Shown piece by piece: positions 22,883 to 33,658 of a stretch of 64,000 nt of DNA (position 1 is the first letter of the stretch; each line of letters starts with the position of its first letter). Source of the DNA: Inia geoffrensis (lineage: Eukaryota; Chordata; Mammalia; Artiodactyla; Iniidae); NCBI GenBank assembly GCA_036417435.1, contig CM070905.1, positions 21,305,592 to 21,369,591 on the forward strand, in the 5' to 3' direction. Made by a program: the position numbers and the translations under genes. Under the pieces are notes generated by a model. It did no database searches, was not told where the DNA came from, and saw only the letters and a list, made by a program, of their open reading frames with translations.

Positions 22883-24334
22883 TTTAATCTGTCCAAACAA
22901 GGAGGCTATGATCAACAACCCAGCTAGCTGGTTCTCCAAATTCCAGAGCACCAGTAGGAAGCTTAGAAACAGGTAAGAACAGGAAAGAAAACACCACTTG
23001 AGCCATCAATACTCTGAAGAGACAGTTCCAGGTAAGTATATAAATTGGTACCAAAAGTTTAGGATAAAATCATAGATAGTCTATCCATAGTGGGATATTA
23101 AGAGCAAAATCGCCCGTGGAGGATAAGTCCCTGATCTTAAGGGTGACATTGGGGAGAATGATCACCCACAAACCCAGGGTGCTCCTTATAGGACACACAG
23201 CCCCTCAGCTCAGCAGACCACAGGCTCAAGCCAGGGCAGTCATTCCTACGTCCTCAAAGACACCTAGAGGCCCTCCAGCCTGATGCAACCAGAAACCCCC
23301 TCTTCCAAACAGCTGAATATCCACCAAATGCCTCTGCCCGGGCCTGACAGTCAAAGCACGGAGGGTGGTGTTTTTTAATCTCGTTGCTTTTCTGTCTTTT
23401 TGTTTTTCCCTATGCCTCATTTTCTTGACACATCTTTAATAACTGAGCAGGCCTGGAACAATCCTCCTCTTCTCCCACACGGGTTTTTGCCATCCCCTCT
23501 GCGGAGGGGGACTGCTGGAGTCCCAAGCTGCCCCGAGTATCTCCTGCCAGGGAAGCTGGCTCGCAGCCCCCGGGGAGAGCACTGGGAAGCGGGGGTCCTG
23601 GAGCCACCACGGAATCCATCAGCCACAGGAAATGAGACTGTAGCAGAAAACAAGGTCTGTCCGCCAACACTTCTGCCCTGCCCTGAGCAGGCAAGCACAC
23701 ACATGTGCACACACACACACAAGTAAACCCATGACTCCTCCAGCTAGCAACGCCTGAGTCATTGTGTCCCACAAGTTGCTGAGGGGTTTTGAGGGAGACG
23801 TTCTAGGTTGGAACACGCCAAATCAGGCGTTTTCCTACAGCTCAGGATGACGCTAAGAACACATCCCCATGAATAGGATATTACTTACATGAACAGAGAG
23901 TCCCCAGCTGGTCAACATTCAAGTGGCAACTATAGCATAGAACATTCCAGATCTCCCGAATGTTTCCCAAACCATCAGGTTTCCTGCCAGTCCAGGTGTG
24001 GGGAAGGGAGGTTGGTATTGAGCCCACAGATGGGACACTGTGCTGGGAGGGCGGCACCAAGGAGGAAGCTGGGCCCCACCCCAAGGGGCCCCCATACTTT
24101 CACAGGGGCCACTGCATACTCAGCAGGCTGCCAGCGGGGCCCTAACAAACTAAATCCTGTGAGAGCACCAACAAGGGGCTGGGGGAGGTATCCCAAAGGC
24201 AGTGGCACTGGAGTGGAGCCTTAAACTCTGAGCGGCATCTAGGTTCTCTGCTACTGCGGCAGGCACAGGAGTGCAAGCCCAGGGTATGACTGGCCTGGCT
24301 GGGAGTGGGCCAGAGCAGCTGGACCACAAACTAC
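22883..24334. other. Unique sequence, no gene recognised
   Basis: Several overlapping open frames around 23400-23770 occur on both strands without domains. A short CA run at 23702-23722 explains part of them. Nothing else is supported. Confidence 0.4.
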
Positions 24335-24440
24335 TTGAGGGCTGATGAGGCTAGAAGAAAAAAGCAGGGCCAGGTCACAGAAGACTTGAATGTTGTGGAG
24401 AGAGTTTAAATTTCATTTGCTCTAGGAAATGGGTTTTCAG
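24335..24440 (-). mobile_element. L2 LINE fragment, reverse
   Basis: GGGCCAGGTCACAGAAGACT, TGAATGTTGTGGAGAGAGTT and TAAATTTCATTTGCTCTAGG follow the reversed L2 pattern. Short and degenerate. Confidence 0.5.
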
Positions 24441-24459
24441 CAAAGGCTTTCTAGGAAAG

Positions 24460-25145
24460 CACAGACCCCAGAGGCTGACTGCCTGTGCTCAAATCCCAGC
24501 TCTGCCACTTACTAGGTATGTGACCTTGGGAAAGATGTTTAACCTCTCTGTGCCTCGGTTTTCTCATCCATCAGATGGGATAACATACTTCATCAATTAC
24601 AAATGCACACTTTTTTTCACATTTTAAAACATCTAAAATCATCTTAGAATCATTGGCTAGGTGGGCAATAATGGCACAGTTGTCTTCAGCTATGTGTGCA
24701 TATCAAATATTGCAGAATCTATGTCAGTCATTTGAAAGAAGATCTACACTTCTAAGAAATCCTGCCTCACTCTTAATGGCACAGAGAAATTATTTGAGAA
24801 GAAAACACAGATACTGATGACTGAGTTTAAAAACAATTCAGAAGGGTGGAACTCTGAAGATGAGGAATTTTTAACAATATCTAATTTATTTCACTTACAA
24901 ACTTCTTAAGTATGCACAGGAGCTCTTTCATTAAACATAAAAGAAAAACTCTAAGTGATAAGAATACATGGCATCATAATTTTTCTTTTTTGGTGCTACA
25001 AAAATAAGATGCATCTTACAATTAATGGCATCTTCAAGTCTGTGATATATGGTTATAACCATACATACCTCATAAGATTGTTAGGAGGATAAAATGAGTT
25101 AATATTTATAAAGCACTTAGAATGGTGCCCAGTCCATATGATTCC
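24460..25145 (+). mobile_element. MIR SINE, split by an unidentified insert
   Basis: The left part (24460-24592) is a forward MIR: CTGTGCTCAAATCCCAGCTC, GCCACTTACTAGGTATGTGA, CCTCTCTGTGCCTCGGTTTT. The right part (25062-25145) continues the same MIR: ACCTCATAAGATTGTTAGGA, GGATAAAATGAGTTAATATT, TAAAGCACTTAGAATGGTGC. The two parts are collinear in MIR but about 470 bp apart. Confidence 0.75.
24593..25061. mobile_element. Unidentified insert within MIR
   Basis: About 470 bp, AT-rich compared with its surroundings. It includes AGATGCATCTTACAATTAAT and GGCATCTTCAAGTCTGTGAT at the right end. The flanks ATAACATAC (left) and ATAACCATAC (right) could be a decayed target duplication. A DNA transposon relic fits best, but I cannot assign a family, and there is no open frame. 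Confidence 0.4.
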
Positions 25146-25189
25146 AATATACATGCTGTGCAGTAAATAATCTGATTTGTGTTTTAGAA

Positions 25190-25470
25190 ACGTTCCTGGC
25201 AGGATTGTACTTTAAAGGAGGACACCAGGAGCACAGGACAGGAGACCCCTGCAGTGGTCTGGGAGAGAGATGGTGGGAGCCCGTGTTCATCATGGCCATG
25301 TGGGTAGAGAGAAGTGATGGGCAGACTGCAAGAGCTTTGAAGGTGGTCCTCACACATCCTTTACTGGACGTGTGTATATGAGGAAGAGGGAGGAGGTTAA
25401 AACAACGCCAGAGGTTTCTGGCTGGGGCCACGGAACGATGCTTTCAGCTGAGACGGGAAATTAAGAGAAG
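25190..25470 (-). mobile_element. L2 LINE fragment, reverse
   Basis: CCCTGCAGTGGTCTGGGAGA, GAGATGGTGGGAGCCCGTGT and AGAGAGAAGTGATGGGCAGA are in the order expected for a reversed L2 segment upstream of its 3' end. Confidence 0.6.
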
Positions 25471-25597
25471 CAGGTATGGGAAACAAAAGCCTCAGGTGCA
25501 GGGGACATGTTGGGCGGGGACAGCCTGGTGGAAGTATCTGGCAAGAAGCTGGAAATTAAGGCTCAGTGCCCAAAGGGCTAATCCAAGGCCGTGGAAA

Positions 25598-25668
25598 GAG
25601 CGAATGAAGGGAGGGAGGTAAGGAGAGAGGAAGAAAGGAGGAAGGGAGAGAGGGGGGGAGGAAGGAAC
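25598..25668. repeat. Purine-rich (GGAA)n-like tract
   Basis: Imperfect GGGAGG/GGAAG/AGAGG units run for about 70 bp with almost no pyrimidine on the plus strand. Confidence 0.85.
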
Positions 25669-27970
25669 GTACCAGTGAACGTGCCAACCAAGCAACCAAC
25701 CAAAAAACGAAGGAAAGAAGTGGAGCTGAGCCAAGTCCCACCCACCATACATGGCTTAGGTCACTGCCACGGCTGGAGCCGTCACCCCATTCTCTTTAAT
25801 ACCTGAGTTACTTGTACAGTCGTCAGTCTCCCCCATGTAAGTGAGCTGAGTGCAGGGGCCATGTCTCCTCCTGTCTGTAACTCAGCACTCAGCCCGGCCC
25901 CAGCACATGCTGGCTCTTCCATGGGTATCTGTGGGTAGCACACCCTGCAAGGGGAGAAGCCCTGAAGCCCCGTCCTCTGGCTCATTTGCCCTTCACTCTG
26001 CTCCCTCAAACCGTGCTTGGCGACTACGAGACAAAACTGGTTGGGAACCAAAATGGATCAGGAGGAAAATGCAGGCTTCTTGCCAGCATCCATGCCCAAC
26101 AGGACGAGGAGGGAGGAGAGAGACCCAACCAGAGAGGAGAAGACAACACAAGACCAGTTGGGTGAACACAGATGACGAGAGAGAAATGAGAACGTTCCAA
26201 GGGTTGGCCCGTCCATCCATCTGCCAGGAGTCCCTGATTGCTGTCCCCTGCGGTGACCTCAGTGTCCCAACACCCGGAAACCCCACCTCCCGGCTCCCAG
26301 CTCAAGTGCTTCACCCCCCAGGCACTGTCTCAAGGTGGGTGGAAAGAGCCAGGACCAGGAGCTTAGCTGCAGGGCCGCTGGCCCCCGCTGCGGCTGGGAC
26401 ATCAAGACCCAAGCCCCTCACCTCGCTAGGCGGGCTCAGTTACCTCGTCTGGGCAACGAGGGGTGGACGGAGTGGAGGCCACCTCCTCTGTGACTCGGAG
26501 TCTCTGATGCTCTCTGCCCTCTCCTCTGCACCCGTCCAGCACGCAGGGGGAGCTGGCTGCACCTCACCAAGTCGCCTACCCCCAGGTGCTTTGCCAGCAC
26601 TTTCCAGAGATGCCCTGTGGCTGGGGACTGGCCATCCTCTCCCAGCCACTGTGTCTCTAACGTGTTTCCCTTGTATCCACCGCCCCCCTCTAGGCTCAGC
26701 AGCCCAAACCTCAGCTCGGCCTCACAGGGTGGGTCTCAGTCAGTCATCGGGGTCAACACGCTGAGGCCTTTCCTGAGTGCTCCAGGGCAACCCCCCACCC
26801 CATGACCCAGAGTCCTGGCCGTCAGCCCCAGGCATGCCCCTGTGATCACGTCATTGCTCTGGGTGAATCGCTGTCCAGTTCAAGGAGAAGGTATGAAAGG
26901 GAAGTTTGAGGCCACCCCCTGGTACACACCCTCCAGCAGAATGGGCTTTCTGATGAGCCCCTACTCTTAGGGGACGGTCCAGCCTGCCCTGCCTGCACCC
27001 TGGGGCTCAGACTGACAACATTGGCAGAGAAAGGAGCAGCCCGCAGCAGGAAGTGAGCCCTGATAAACGTTCAATGACAAAAAAGGCGGCTGGGGCGGCC
27101 CTGAACGGGGGGAGGCAAAGGAAAACAGAGGCTGGATGAGATCAGGGAAATGGCGTCCCACCCTGCTCCACACCAGCACTTTCCGTGGGTGCCCCAGGAT
27201 GGATCCAGGTCTATTTTTGGTCACTGCCCACCCCCTTCCCGTCCCAGGCCCATTCCAGAAATGCTGGGTCTGCTCCCCAGGCGGGCACTCCACCCCTGAC
27301 CCAGAGAGCAGCGAGACCTTCCAGAACCCCGCGGCGTGTTCCACCGCCCCCCTCTGCACTTTGCTTGCCCCCGCCAGCTGAGAAGGTGCAAAGCCACCTT
27401 ACTTCATCAGAGCTAGAAAGGAGGGGACACCTGAGGTCACTGGAAGCCCACGGAAGGCCGGGGCCTGGGAAGCATGGGGTTGGGCCTGGCAAATGGTGGC
27501 CGCTGGCAGTCGTGACAGTCCCCAGAGAACTAAGGGGCTTTACAAAGAGACCATGGAGCAGAATTCGGGTTGGAGGGACATTCATAGGAGGGTGGAGCAG
27601 GCCGGAAGTTCCACAGAGACATTCAGGAAGCCAAAGGTTGTAACACAGAGTTTCCTAGGGAGGTGGAGGGGAAAAGCATGAATGGTGGGTCTGAGGAATG
27701 AAAACCCCACAAGGCCCTGAGATTTGTGAGAAGGGCTCCTTGCAGAACAAAGGTGGGCAAGCCTGCCCAAGCACCAGTTACTCCAAGGTAAAAACCTTGG
27801 GGAGACCCAGAAGAAATGAAAGAAAAACAGTCCAGACTTTGGAAATGGGGCAGAGGGACTAGGCAACATGTGGGTTCAGCTCAGGGAGATAAACATTAGC
27901 AGAAGTTGATTTTTTGATGCACTTTATGTCTTGGCGCTTGGTTCATCCAGTTGCCAAAACGTCATCTCAC
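25669..27970. other. About 2.3 kb without recognised features
   Basis: GC-rich, moderately CpG-containing DNA. The plus-strand open frame of 304 codons (25850-26764) is the longest outside the satellite, but it has no domain. It is Ser/Pro/Arg-rich in the way random GC-rich frames are, and it overlaps minus-strand frames. I do not call it a gene. Confidence 0.4.
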
Positions 27971-27974
27971 CCAG

Positions 27975-28045
27975 GCGTGCTCCTTGAGGGCAGAGAACAT
28001 CTTTTGTTCATCCTTGTTTCCAGCAGTGTGATAACTTGAAATATG
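27975..28045 (+). mobile_element. L2 LINE fragment
   Basis: GTGCTCCTTGAGGGCAGAGA followed by ACATCTTTTGTTCATCCTTG and TTTCCAGCAGTG matches the L2 3' end. Short. Confidence 0.55.
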
Positions 28046-28540
28046 TAAAACCCCGTCAGAAGAGCTATCAGCCAGCACACCACACCCAGGACCACCGGCT
28101 GGGTGTGTATCCTAATCAGCACCGGGTCCCGGGAAAGGACTCGGGAAAGGACGCATGTGAGCACCAAGTTCATGAAAGAAAAGAGCAGTTTCGTCAAGTC
28201 ACGGGATTGACTTGGGGACTCAAGTGACTTTCTTCTCCCCGAATTATGGTCCTAATGAGGGCTCTGGGCTGGCACCCAGATGGAGGGCACTGTCCTGGCT
28301 GCCGGCTGTTTCCTGCCCACTGGCGAGCTGACCCTCCATGGGGGAGGCCCAAGGGGAGCAGCTGGGCCCCGCTGTGTTTTCAGAACTCAGGATGGCCTCC
28401 AGTGTCAGCAAATAGCACCAGAAGGTTTCATCAGAAAATCAGAAACCAGGGACTAAATAAAGCAAACAAGCAGCAACAGCTGCCTGCCATCACTCTAATT
28501 AAAAACAATACGCCGTCCACCCTGGTCATGCTGCTCCCTG

Positions 28541-28542
<2 letters not shown>

Positions 28543-28582
<40 letters not shown>

Positions 28583-28601
28583 ACACGCACACACACACGC
28601 C
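28543..28601. repeat. (CA)n microsatellite
   Basis: About 29 CA units, interrupted once by AAAC and later by GC variants, spanning about 58 bp. It is the longest pure dinucleotide run outside the 7-9.6 kb satellite. Confidence 0.97.
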
Positions 28602-28699
28602 ACCTGCAGACGGACAGAGGTCATAGCCTGGGGCCAGGGGAGGCTCCTCAGCCCCAAGTGTGGCCACAGCTCCTATGCACCCTCTCCCCCTTCACCCCA

Positions 28700-29170
28700 T
28701 CAGCACTGGTTTTCATGCTCTTTCTAGAACCTGCCAGATTGGGTCTCTACCTCGGAGCCTCCAGGCCTGCTGTTCTCAGTGGCTGGAAAGCTCTCCTGTC
28801 GCTCTCCTGCTGTCACCGGTCACTCCTTGACTCCATTCAAACGCTGCTCAAAGATCACCCCTTAGAAAGGCCTTCCCTACAGGCCCAATCTAAAATAGCA
28901 CCCGTGCGGCCTGCCACCATCTCTTCATTCTATTTTCATTTTCTTCAAAGCGCCAGTCTCTATGTGAAGTTATATCCTCCTGTTTGGCTGGCTTGTTATC
29001 GGTTCTCACCCAGCCCCCCAACTCATCCCCACGCCCACCTTCACCCCCCAGCCCGCGCACCTGAACACCCTAAGGACAGGGACTCTCTTCCTCACTGCTG
29101 TCTGCCAAGCTGCTTGAACAGTATCTGGTACACAGCAAGCTTTCAACAGACAGGTATTTACTGAATGAAC
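28700..29170 (+). mobile_element. L2 LINE 3' region
   Basis: CATTCAAACGCTGCTCAAAG, TCACCCCTTAGAAAGGCCTT, CCCTACAGGCCCAATCTAAA, AAGGACAGGGACTCTCTTCC and GTATTTACTGAATGAACTGG follow the L2 order through to its 3' end. Confidence 0.78.
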
Positions 29171-29299
29171 TGGTATTCCTTCCATGCCAAGATGCCCCAG
29201 CTGACTTACCATCAGAGTTTGAGCTGCTGTTTCCAGTGAAGAGAGTTCCTACCCATTGTTGTCACAAGGCCACCTACCACTGGAAGGGACATCATGCTA

Positions 29300-29510
29300 G
29301 TTTCCTTGTGCCAGGCCCTCTGCTAGCTTGTCTATGTGTATAAGATCTTTCATTCCTCACGATAACCTCATGAATTCAGCATTTTTAGCTCCATTTAACA
29401 GGTGAGAAGCCCAGGGCTCAGGGAAGGAACTTGAAGTTGCCCAAGCTCGCTGGGGGACTCCATGAAAGAGCCTGGACTTAAACTCAGATCTGCTGGACTC
29501 CAAAGCTCAG
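29300..29510 (-). mobile_element. MIR SINE
   Basis: GTGCCAGGCCCTCTGCTAGC, CACGATAACCTCATGAATTC, TCCATTTAACAGGTGAGAAG and ACTTAAACTCAGATCTGCTG form a nearly complete reversed MIR. Confidence 0.8.
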
Positions 29511-30130
29511 CCACAAAGAAGCTTTTTCCTGGGACAAAACTAGAGCAATTGAAGCACCCCTACTGAAAATGCTCCCTCCCTCTAGCCCTGCATCAATGAG
29601 TATCAGCCTGCCCAGGCCCAAGGAAGCGCACTTTTCCACCTTCCCTTCCCAGAGCACCCAGGGTGCTGAAGGGGTTAATGAGGCTTGTCCAGCTTCATAC
29701 CCAAACTCCCAACAAGTGGAGGTTAAATGATCTCTTGTCTAAGGATTGTCTGCCAGATATCCCAGGGCAGGGGGCCTCGCTCAGACCCTCCACCCTTTCC
29801 CTGAAGCCGATAGGCATCTCCTGAACTTATCTAAGTCAGAGGAGGAAAACTGTCAGCCCACCGTCAGCCCAGCACAGCTGGGCTCCACAGAGCCCCCGCC
29901 CAGGACAATGGGGCGGGGTTTCCGGCCAGGGCGGCTGCAAGATGGTGGGGAAGCAGGGCCCCAGGCTGGCCAGAGGAAGGCAGAAACTCAGTGCACCGGC
30001 AGGGAGACGGCCTGGCCTTTCGAGGGCTGAGCTGTGGACTGACTGCAGGTCTCAGGGACAAGTTATTTCCCCAGGGGGGCACCTTTGTCTCAAAGGGAAG
30101 GAGCCAGGAAAAGTGGTCTCTCAGCCTTAA
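29511..30130. other. Unique sequence, no gene recognised
   Basis: A GC-rich patch near 29880-29960 (GGGGCGGGGTTTCCGGCCAG, AAGATGG) has some promoter-like words but no supporting gene structure. Open frames overlap on both strands. Confidence 0.4.
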
Positions 30131-30149
30131 TGAGTTTCCCGTGCCCAGC

Positions 30150-30275
30150 GCTCTCTCGGGGCACTTTTTAAATATCATCTCAGCAAGACCTTCACCACAC
30201 TCTGTGAAGTAGGTACTTCTCTTGCTCCCATTTTACAGATGAGGAAACTAAAGTTCAGAGGGGTCAGACAACTCA
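30150..30275 (-). mobile_element. MIR SINE fragment
   Basis: CTCTGTGAAGTAGGTACTTC, CCCATTTTACAGATGAGGAA and ACTAAAGTTCAGAGGGGTCA are the reversed MIR core. Confidence 0.78.
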
Positions 30276-31989
30276 CCCCCCCAGCCCCCCCGTCACTTCT
30301 ATGCTGCATTTCTTTTTTTTTTTTTTTTGCATTTCTAATTTTAAGGAGAATGAGTTCAGTTTTGCCATCTCACATCCTTTCCCCTTCCCATCAACACAAG
30401 CAGGGGCCCAGAGCTCTCCGGAACCTTCCCCGGGAGAATGACGATATCTGTGTTGTCTACAAGGTCCGCTCGGCCACGTGCAGCACAGCAGCTGCACAAA
30501 CATACGGAGATGTTGTCCTTTCCAGCCCTAGTTATACACCTCGTGCTTTACACAGTCTCCCATTTCTGGAGATCCTGGAGTCTTTGGGCACGGCCATCTC
30601 ACCACCCACATCTCACTCCACGGGGATGGATGGGCTGGGGATCTGGAGATCGGATTTTCAGGCTCCGTCCTGCTGCTCCCAGTGGTGCGATCTCTATGTG
30701 TAGGATGTTGAGAAACCTGCTCACTTAGGGGTCCTGAAAAGGCCCACGGTGAGCTAGAGACCCCGCCCCCCCACCAGGGCCATTGTGTGTAAGGTGCCCA
30801 GTGCTGAGATGCTGGAAGGGCAGTAGAAAGAAGAACACTCTCCAGAGGGTGAGGGAGGACACGTGTGATGCCAACACTGGCTCAGCATCATCCTACTGGG
30901 GACGCTGAGGCAGGCAGAACAAGTTCCCTGAAAGGCCCCAGGCTGAATCCGGCCAGAACAAGCCATCCTGGGGTCCAATCTACTCAAACATAAGTCATGT
31001 CATCAATTCCTTGCTCCCTCTGGTACACTCTCCTTGACCAAGCAGACACTTTATTTGATCTTCGTATGCCCCAGAATCTAGCTTATCATAGCCAAAGAGG
31101 CTCAGAAAACACAAAGAAACCTTTAGGACTGCTTCCAGCAGAAGGAACAAAATCACCTTCCTGTAAGACAACATCACCTTTAGAACACTGTCTGTCAAGA
31201 ACCTGTGTGGACAGACTCCAGGGGTCATTGTTGAGGCTGAAAGCTCAAGTGTTGGTGCATCCAGACCAAAGATCCAGTTGATTTTTGTAGATGCGACCTT
31301 GGTACCCCAGCAGACCCTTTGAGGTTCCTGTCAACTCTATTTTTGTCCCTGCGTCTGGGAAAAGTGACTAAATTTCCTTTTATTTGGAACCGAGCCCAAC
31401 TCTGAAGTTGGGTGGATGCAGCCACACTTCCGCACCCAAGTTTCCGTAGGTTTGAAAACAACGCTGGGTGTTGCAGGGAACAGCTGTGCTAACAAGCACA
31501 GTTCTTATCTGTCCCCGCCTAGCCCTGCCGGGGTGTCCTGGAGAGCCAGGGCACTGACTGAAGAGCGCCAGCCACACCCGCCGGGGCCAGAGTTACAAAG
31601 AGGCTGGGTCATCAGATAAGGGCCTCAGAGAAAACCCTCAGAAAATGACCACAAGAGTCACTTCACCAGTGGGAGGGATTCTCTCCCCAAAACTGCCTCC
31701 AGAACTCCTACCAGAAAGACCGGCCTGATCATCCTCATGCCACCCAGATCACGTCCCTCCTCAGCATTTCAACACCCAGGTCTGAACTGGCACAGGTTGG
31801 ACACGGTGGGCTTCTCTCTCGGTGTCCCTGTCCCTCTGTGCACAGGTCATGGCTTTCTCATTAACTACAAGCCCCCAGAGGGCAGGCACCTATGTGTGGA
31901 GTCAGCTGCGTGTCCTCCTCCATAGCATCTAGTACAAATCCACACTGGCCCCTTTGTCAATGCTGGGGCCTCTCTGCCTCTGCCCGGCT
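30276..31989. other. Unique sequence; possible L2 traces
   Basis: A poly(T) run sits at 30310-30328. A weak L2-like tail appears at 31850-31945 (CCAGAGGGCAGGCACCTATG, CATAGCATCTAGTACAAATC). No gene is supported. Confidence 0.4.
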
Positions 31990-32155
31990 GCCCCAGTGGT
32001 CCTTGACCCTGGCTGCACATCACAGCATCCGGGGAGCCTTAGAAACTACCCTTGCTATGGGCTCCCCCACAGAGGTCCCGATGCAACTGGGGCAGGATGC
32101 ATCTCAGACCCTGGCATTTTTTGAGTGTGCAGCCAGGGCTGAGGATCTCCCCTCT
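31990..32155. mobile_element. hAT-Charlie MER58/MER5-like element
   Basis: CCAGTGGTCCTTGACCCTGG at the left and TGTGCAGCCAGGGCTGAGGA at the right form diverged terminal inverted repeats. Between them GGCTGCACATCACAGCATCC and GGCATTTTTTGAGTGTGCAG fit a short non-autonomous Charlie element. Exact family uncertain. Confidence 0.55.
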
Positions 32156-33305
32156 AGAGTGTGGACACCAACTTGGAGGCAGAGGTTGCTAACTCTAAGG
32201 GCTGGGAGGTTGAAACAGATAATCCAGGAGGGAAGTGACAGAACCTCCTCACATAGCACCTTTGGAGGAGCAAAGAGATTGATATAGTAGATCATCAGAC
32301 TGGCACTGCTGGCTTGGGGAAGGGTATTGGTCCCACATTAGAATCTTCCTCCCTTGCAAGGAAGAGATTATGACTTCTGGGCGGGGAGAGATTAAACTAT
32401 TTGTCAATGCATGTGGCATTAGAACTGATCAGTCAAAACAGGTCACTGACCACCAGGATGGACGCCTGCTGAAAGCCAGCCCAGCTCTGAGCCTTGTGTA
32501 CTCATCCTTTCAAACTCTTCTCCAGTCACTGCTCAACAAAATAGTCAGTAAACATTTGATTTTTTTCTTCTTTTTTGAGAATGTAAAAGTAATGTTTGCT
32601 CGTGGTAGGAAACCATGGAAGCAGGGAAGCATAACAAGAAAACCAAAATCGTCCATAATCCACTATGTGGAGACAATCACCATGAACATACAGGGTGCCT
32701 CTCTCCCTTGTGCTCAGGAAGCCCACCTATGTTTCCCTCTGCTCTGGCTGGTGCCGCCACTGACAGGCCAAGCGTCCTACCTGCAGTCAGAGGAAGGAAG
32801 TCCTGATGGCCCCCGAGGCCTCTCCAGGTCACTCCCCATCGCTCATTCTTCCTTAGGAGGTAGGAAAGGGCAGGAAATCTTAGCGCCCTTTGAAGAGAAA
32901 GGGAAAAGTGAGTAACCAGGGTGGGACGGGACCACCAAAGGGCAGACTGAGTCAATCAGCAAATATTCCTGGAGGGCAAGGAATCTGGGGGATACAAAGG
33001 CCTGACACCCCAGTCCACGCCCGTCACTGTATACTTAAAGCAACCAGACAGTGCCCCCTCCAACCACTGAGGTTAAATGAGCTAATAACTATAAAGTACT
33101 TAGAACAGTACCTAGAACACAATAAGTGTTCTCTAAATGTTTGCTTAGAGTCTTATTTTTATTACCCAAGATGTTTGGCATGTACATTCCAAGAGAGTGA
33201 TAAAGATCAAAAAGGCTCTTTGTTTGGAGGGAAGAAAGACTGCTGAGGGTTTGCGGGGGCGGGGATGGATTCCCAGATCCTGAGAGTGGGCAAAGACCCC
33301 AGCCC
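32156..33305. other. Mostly unique; MIR fragment
   Basis: A forward MIR 3' piece lies at 33060-33150 (GAGGTTAAATGAGCTAATAA, AAGTACTTAGAACAGTACCT). An older unnamed interspersed repeat may occupy 32560-32695 (AATGTAAAAGTAATGTTTGC). No gene is supported. Confidence 0.4.
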
Positions 33306-33312
33306 TGAGCTT

Positions 33313-33637
33313 CCCTGGCGGCGCAGTGGTTAAGAATCCGCCTGCCAGTGCAGGGGACACGCGTTCGGGCCCTGGTCCAGGAAGATCCCACATGCCGCGG
33401 AGCAACTAAGCCCGTGCGTCACAACTACTGAGCCTGCGCTCTAGAGCCCACGAGCCACAACTACTACTGAAGCCCACCTACCTAGAGCCCGTGCTCCGCA
33501 ACAAGAGAAGCCACCACAATGAGAAGCCCACGCACTGCAACAAAGAGTAGCCCCCACTCGCCACAACTACAGTACGCCCGCGCAGCAACAAAGACCCAAC
33601 ACAGGCAAAAATAAAATAAATAATTTAAAAAAAAAAA
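33313..33637 (+). mobile_element. Long-form CHR SINE, sharp target duplications
   Basis: Head TTCCCTGGCGGCGCAGTGGT, then TCACAACTACTGAGCCTGCG, GAAGCCACCACAATGAGAAG, CCCAACACAGGCAAAAATAA and a run of about 14 As. Flanks 33292-33312 and 33638-33658 are identical over 21 positions, counting the A-tail junction. This is one of the longest and cleanest duplications here, although long-form bodies are relatively diverged. Confidence 0.96.
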
Positions 33638-33658
33638 AAAGACCCCAGCCCTGAGCTT

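Noticed and set aside
23619..23816. Val-Cys-rich minus-strand frame
   Set aside because: It derives in part from a short CA repeat at 23702-23722 and has no independent support.
25850..26764. 304-codon plus-strand open frame
   Set aside because: No recognisable domain, low-complexity Ser/Pro/Arg composition typical of GC-rich random frames, overlapping minus-strand frames, and no splice or promoter context.
29880..30010. Possible CpG-island promoter
   Set aside because: Only short GC-rich words and a few CpGs are present, with no downstream exon or conserved frame to support it.
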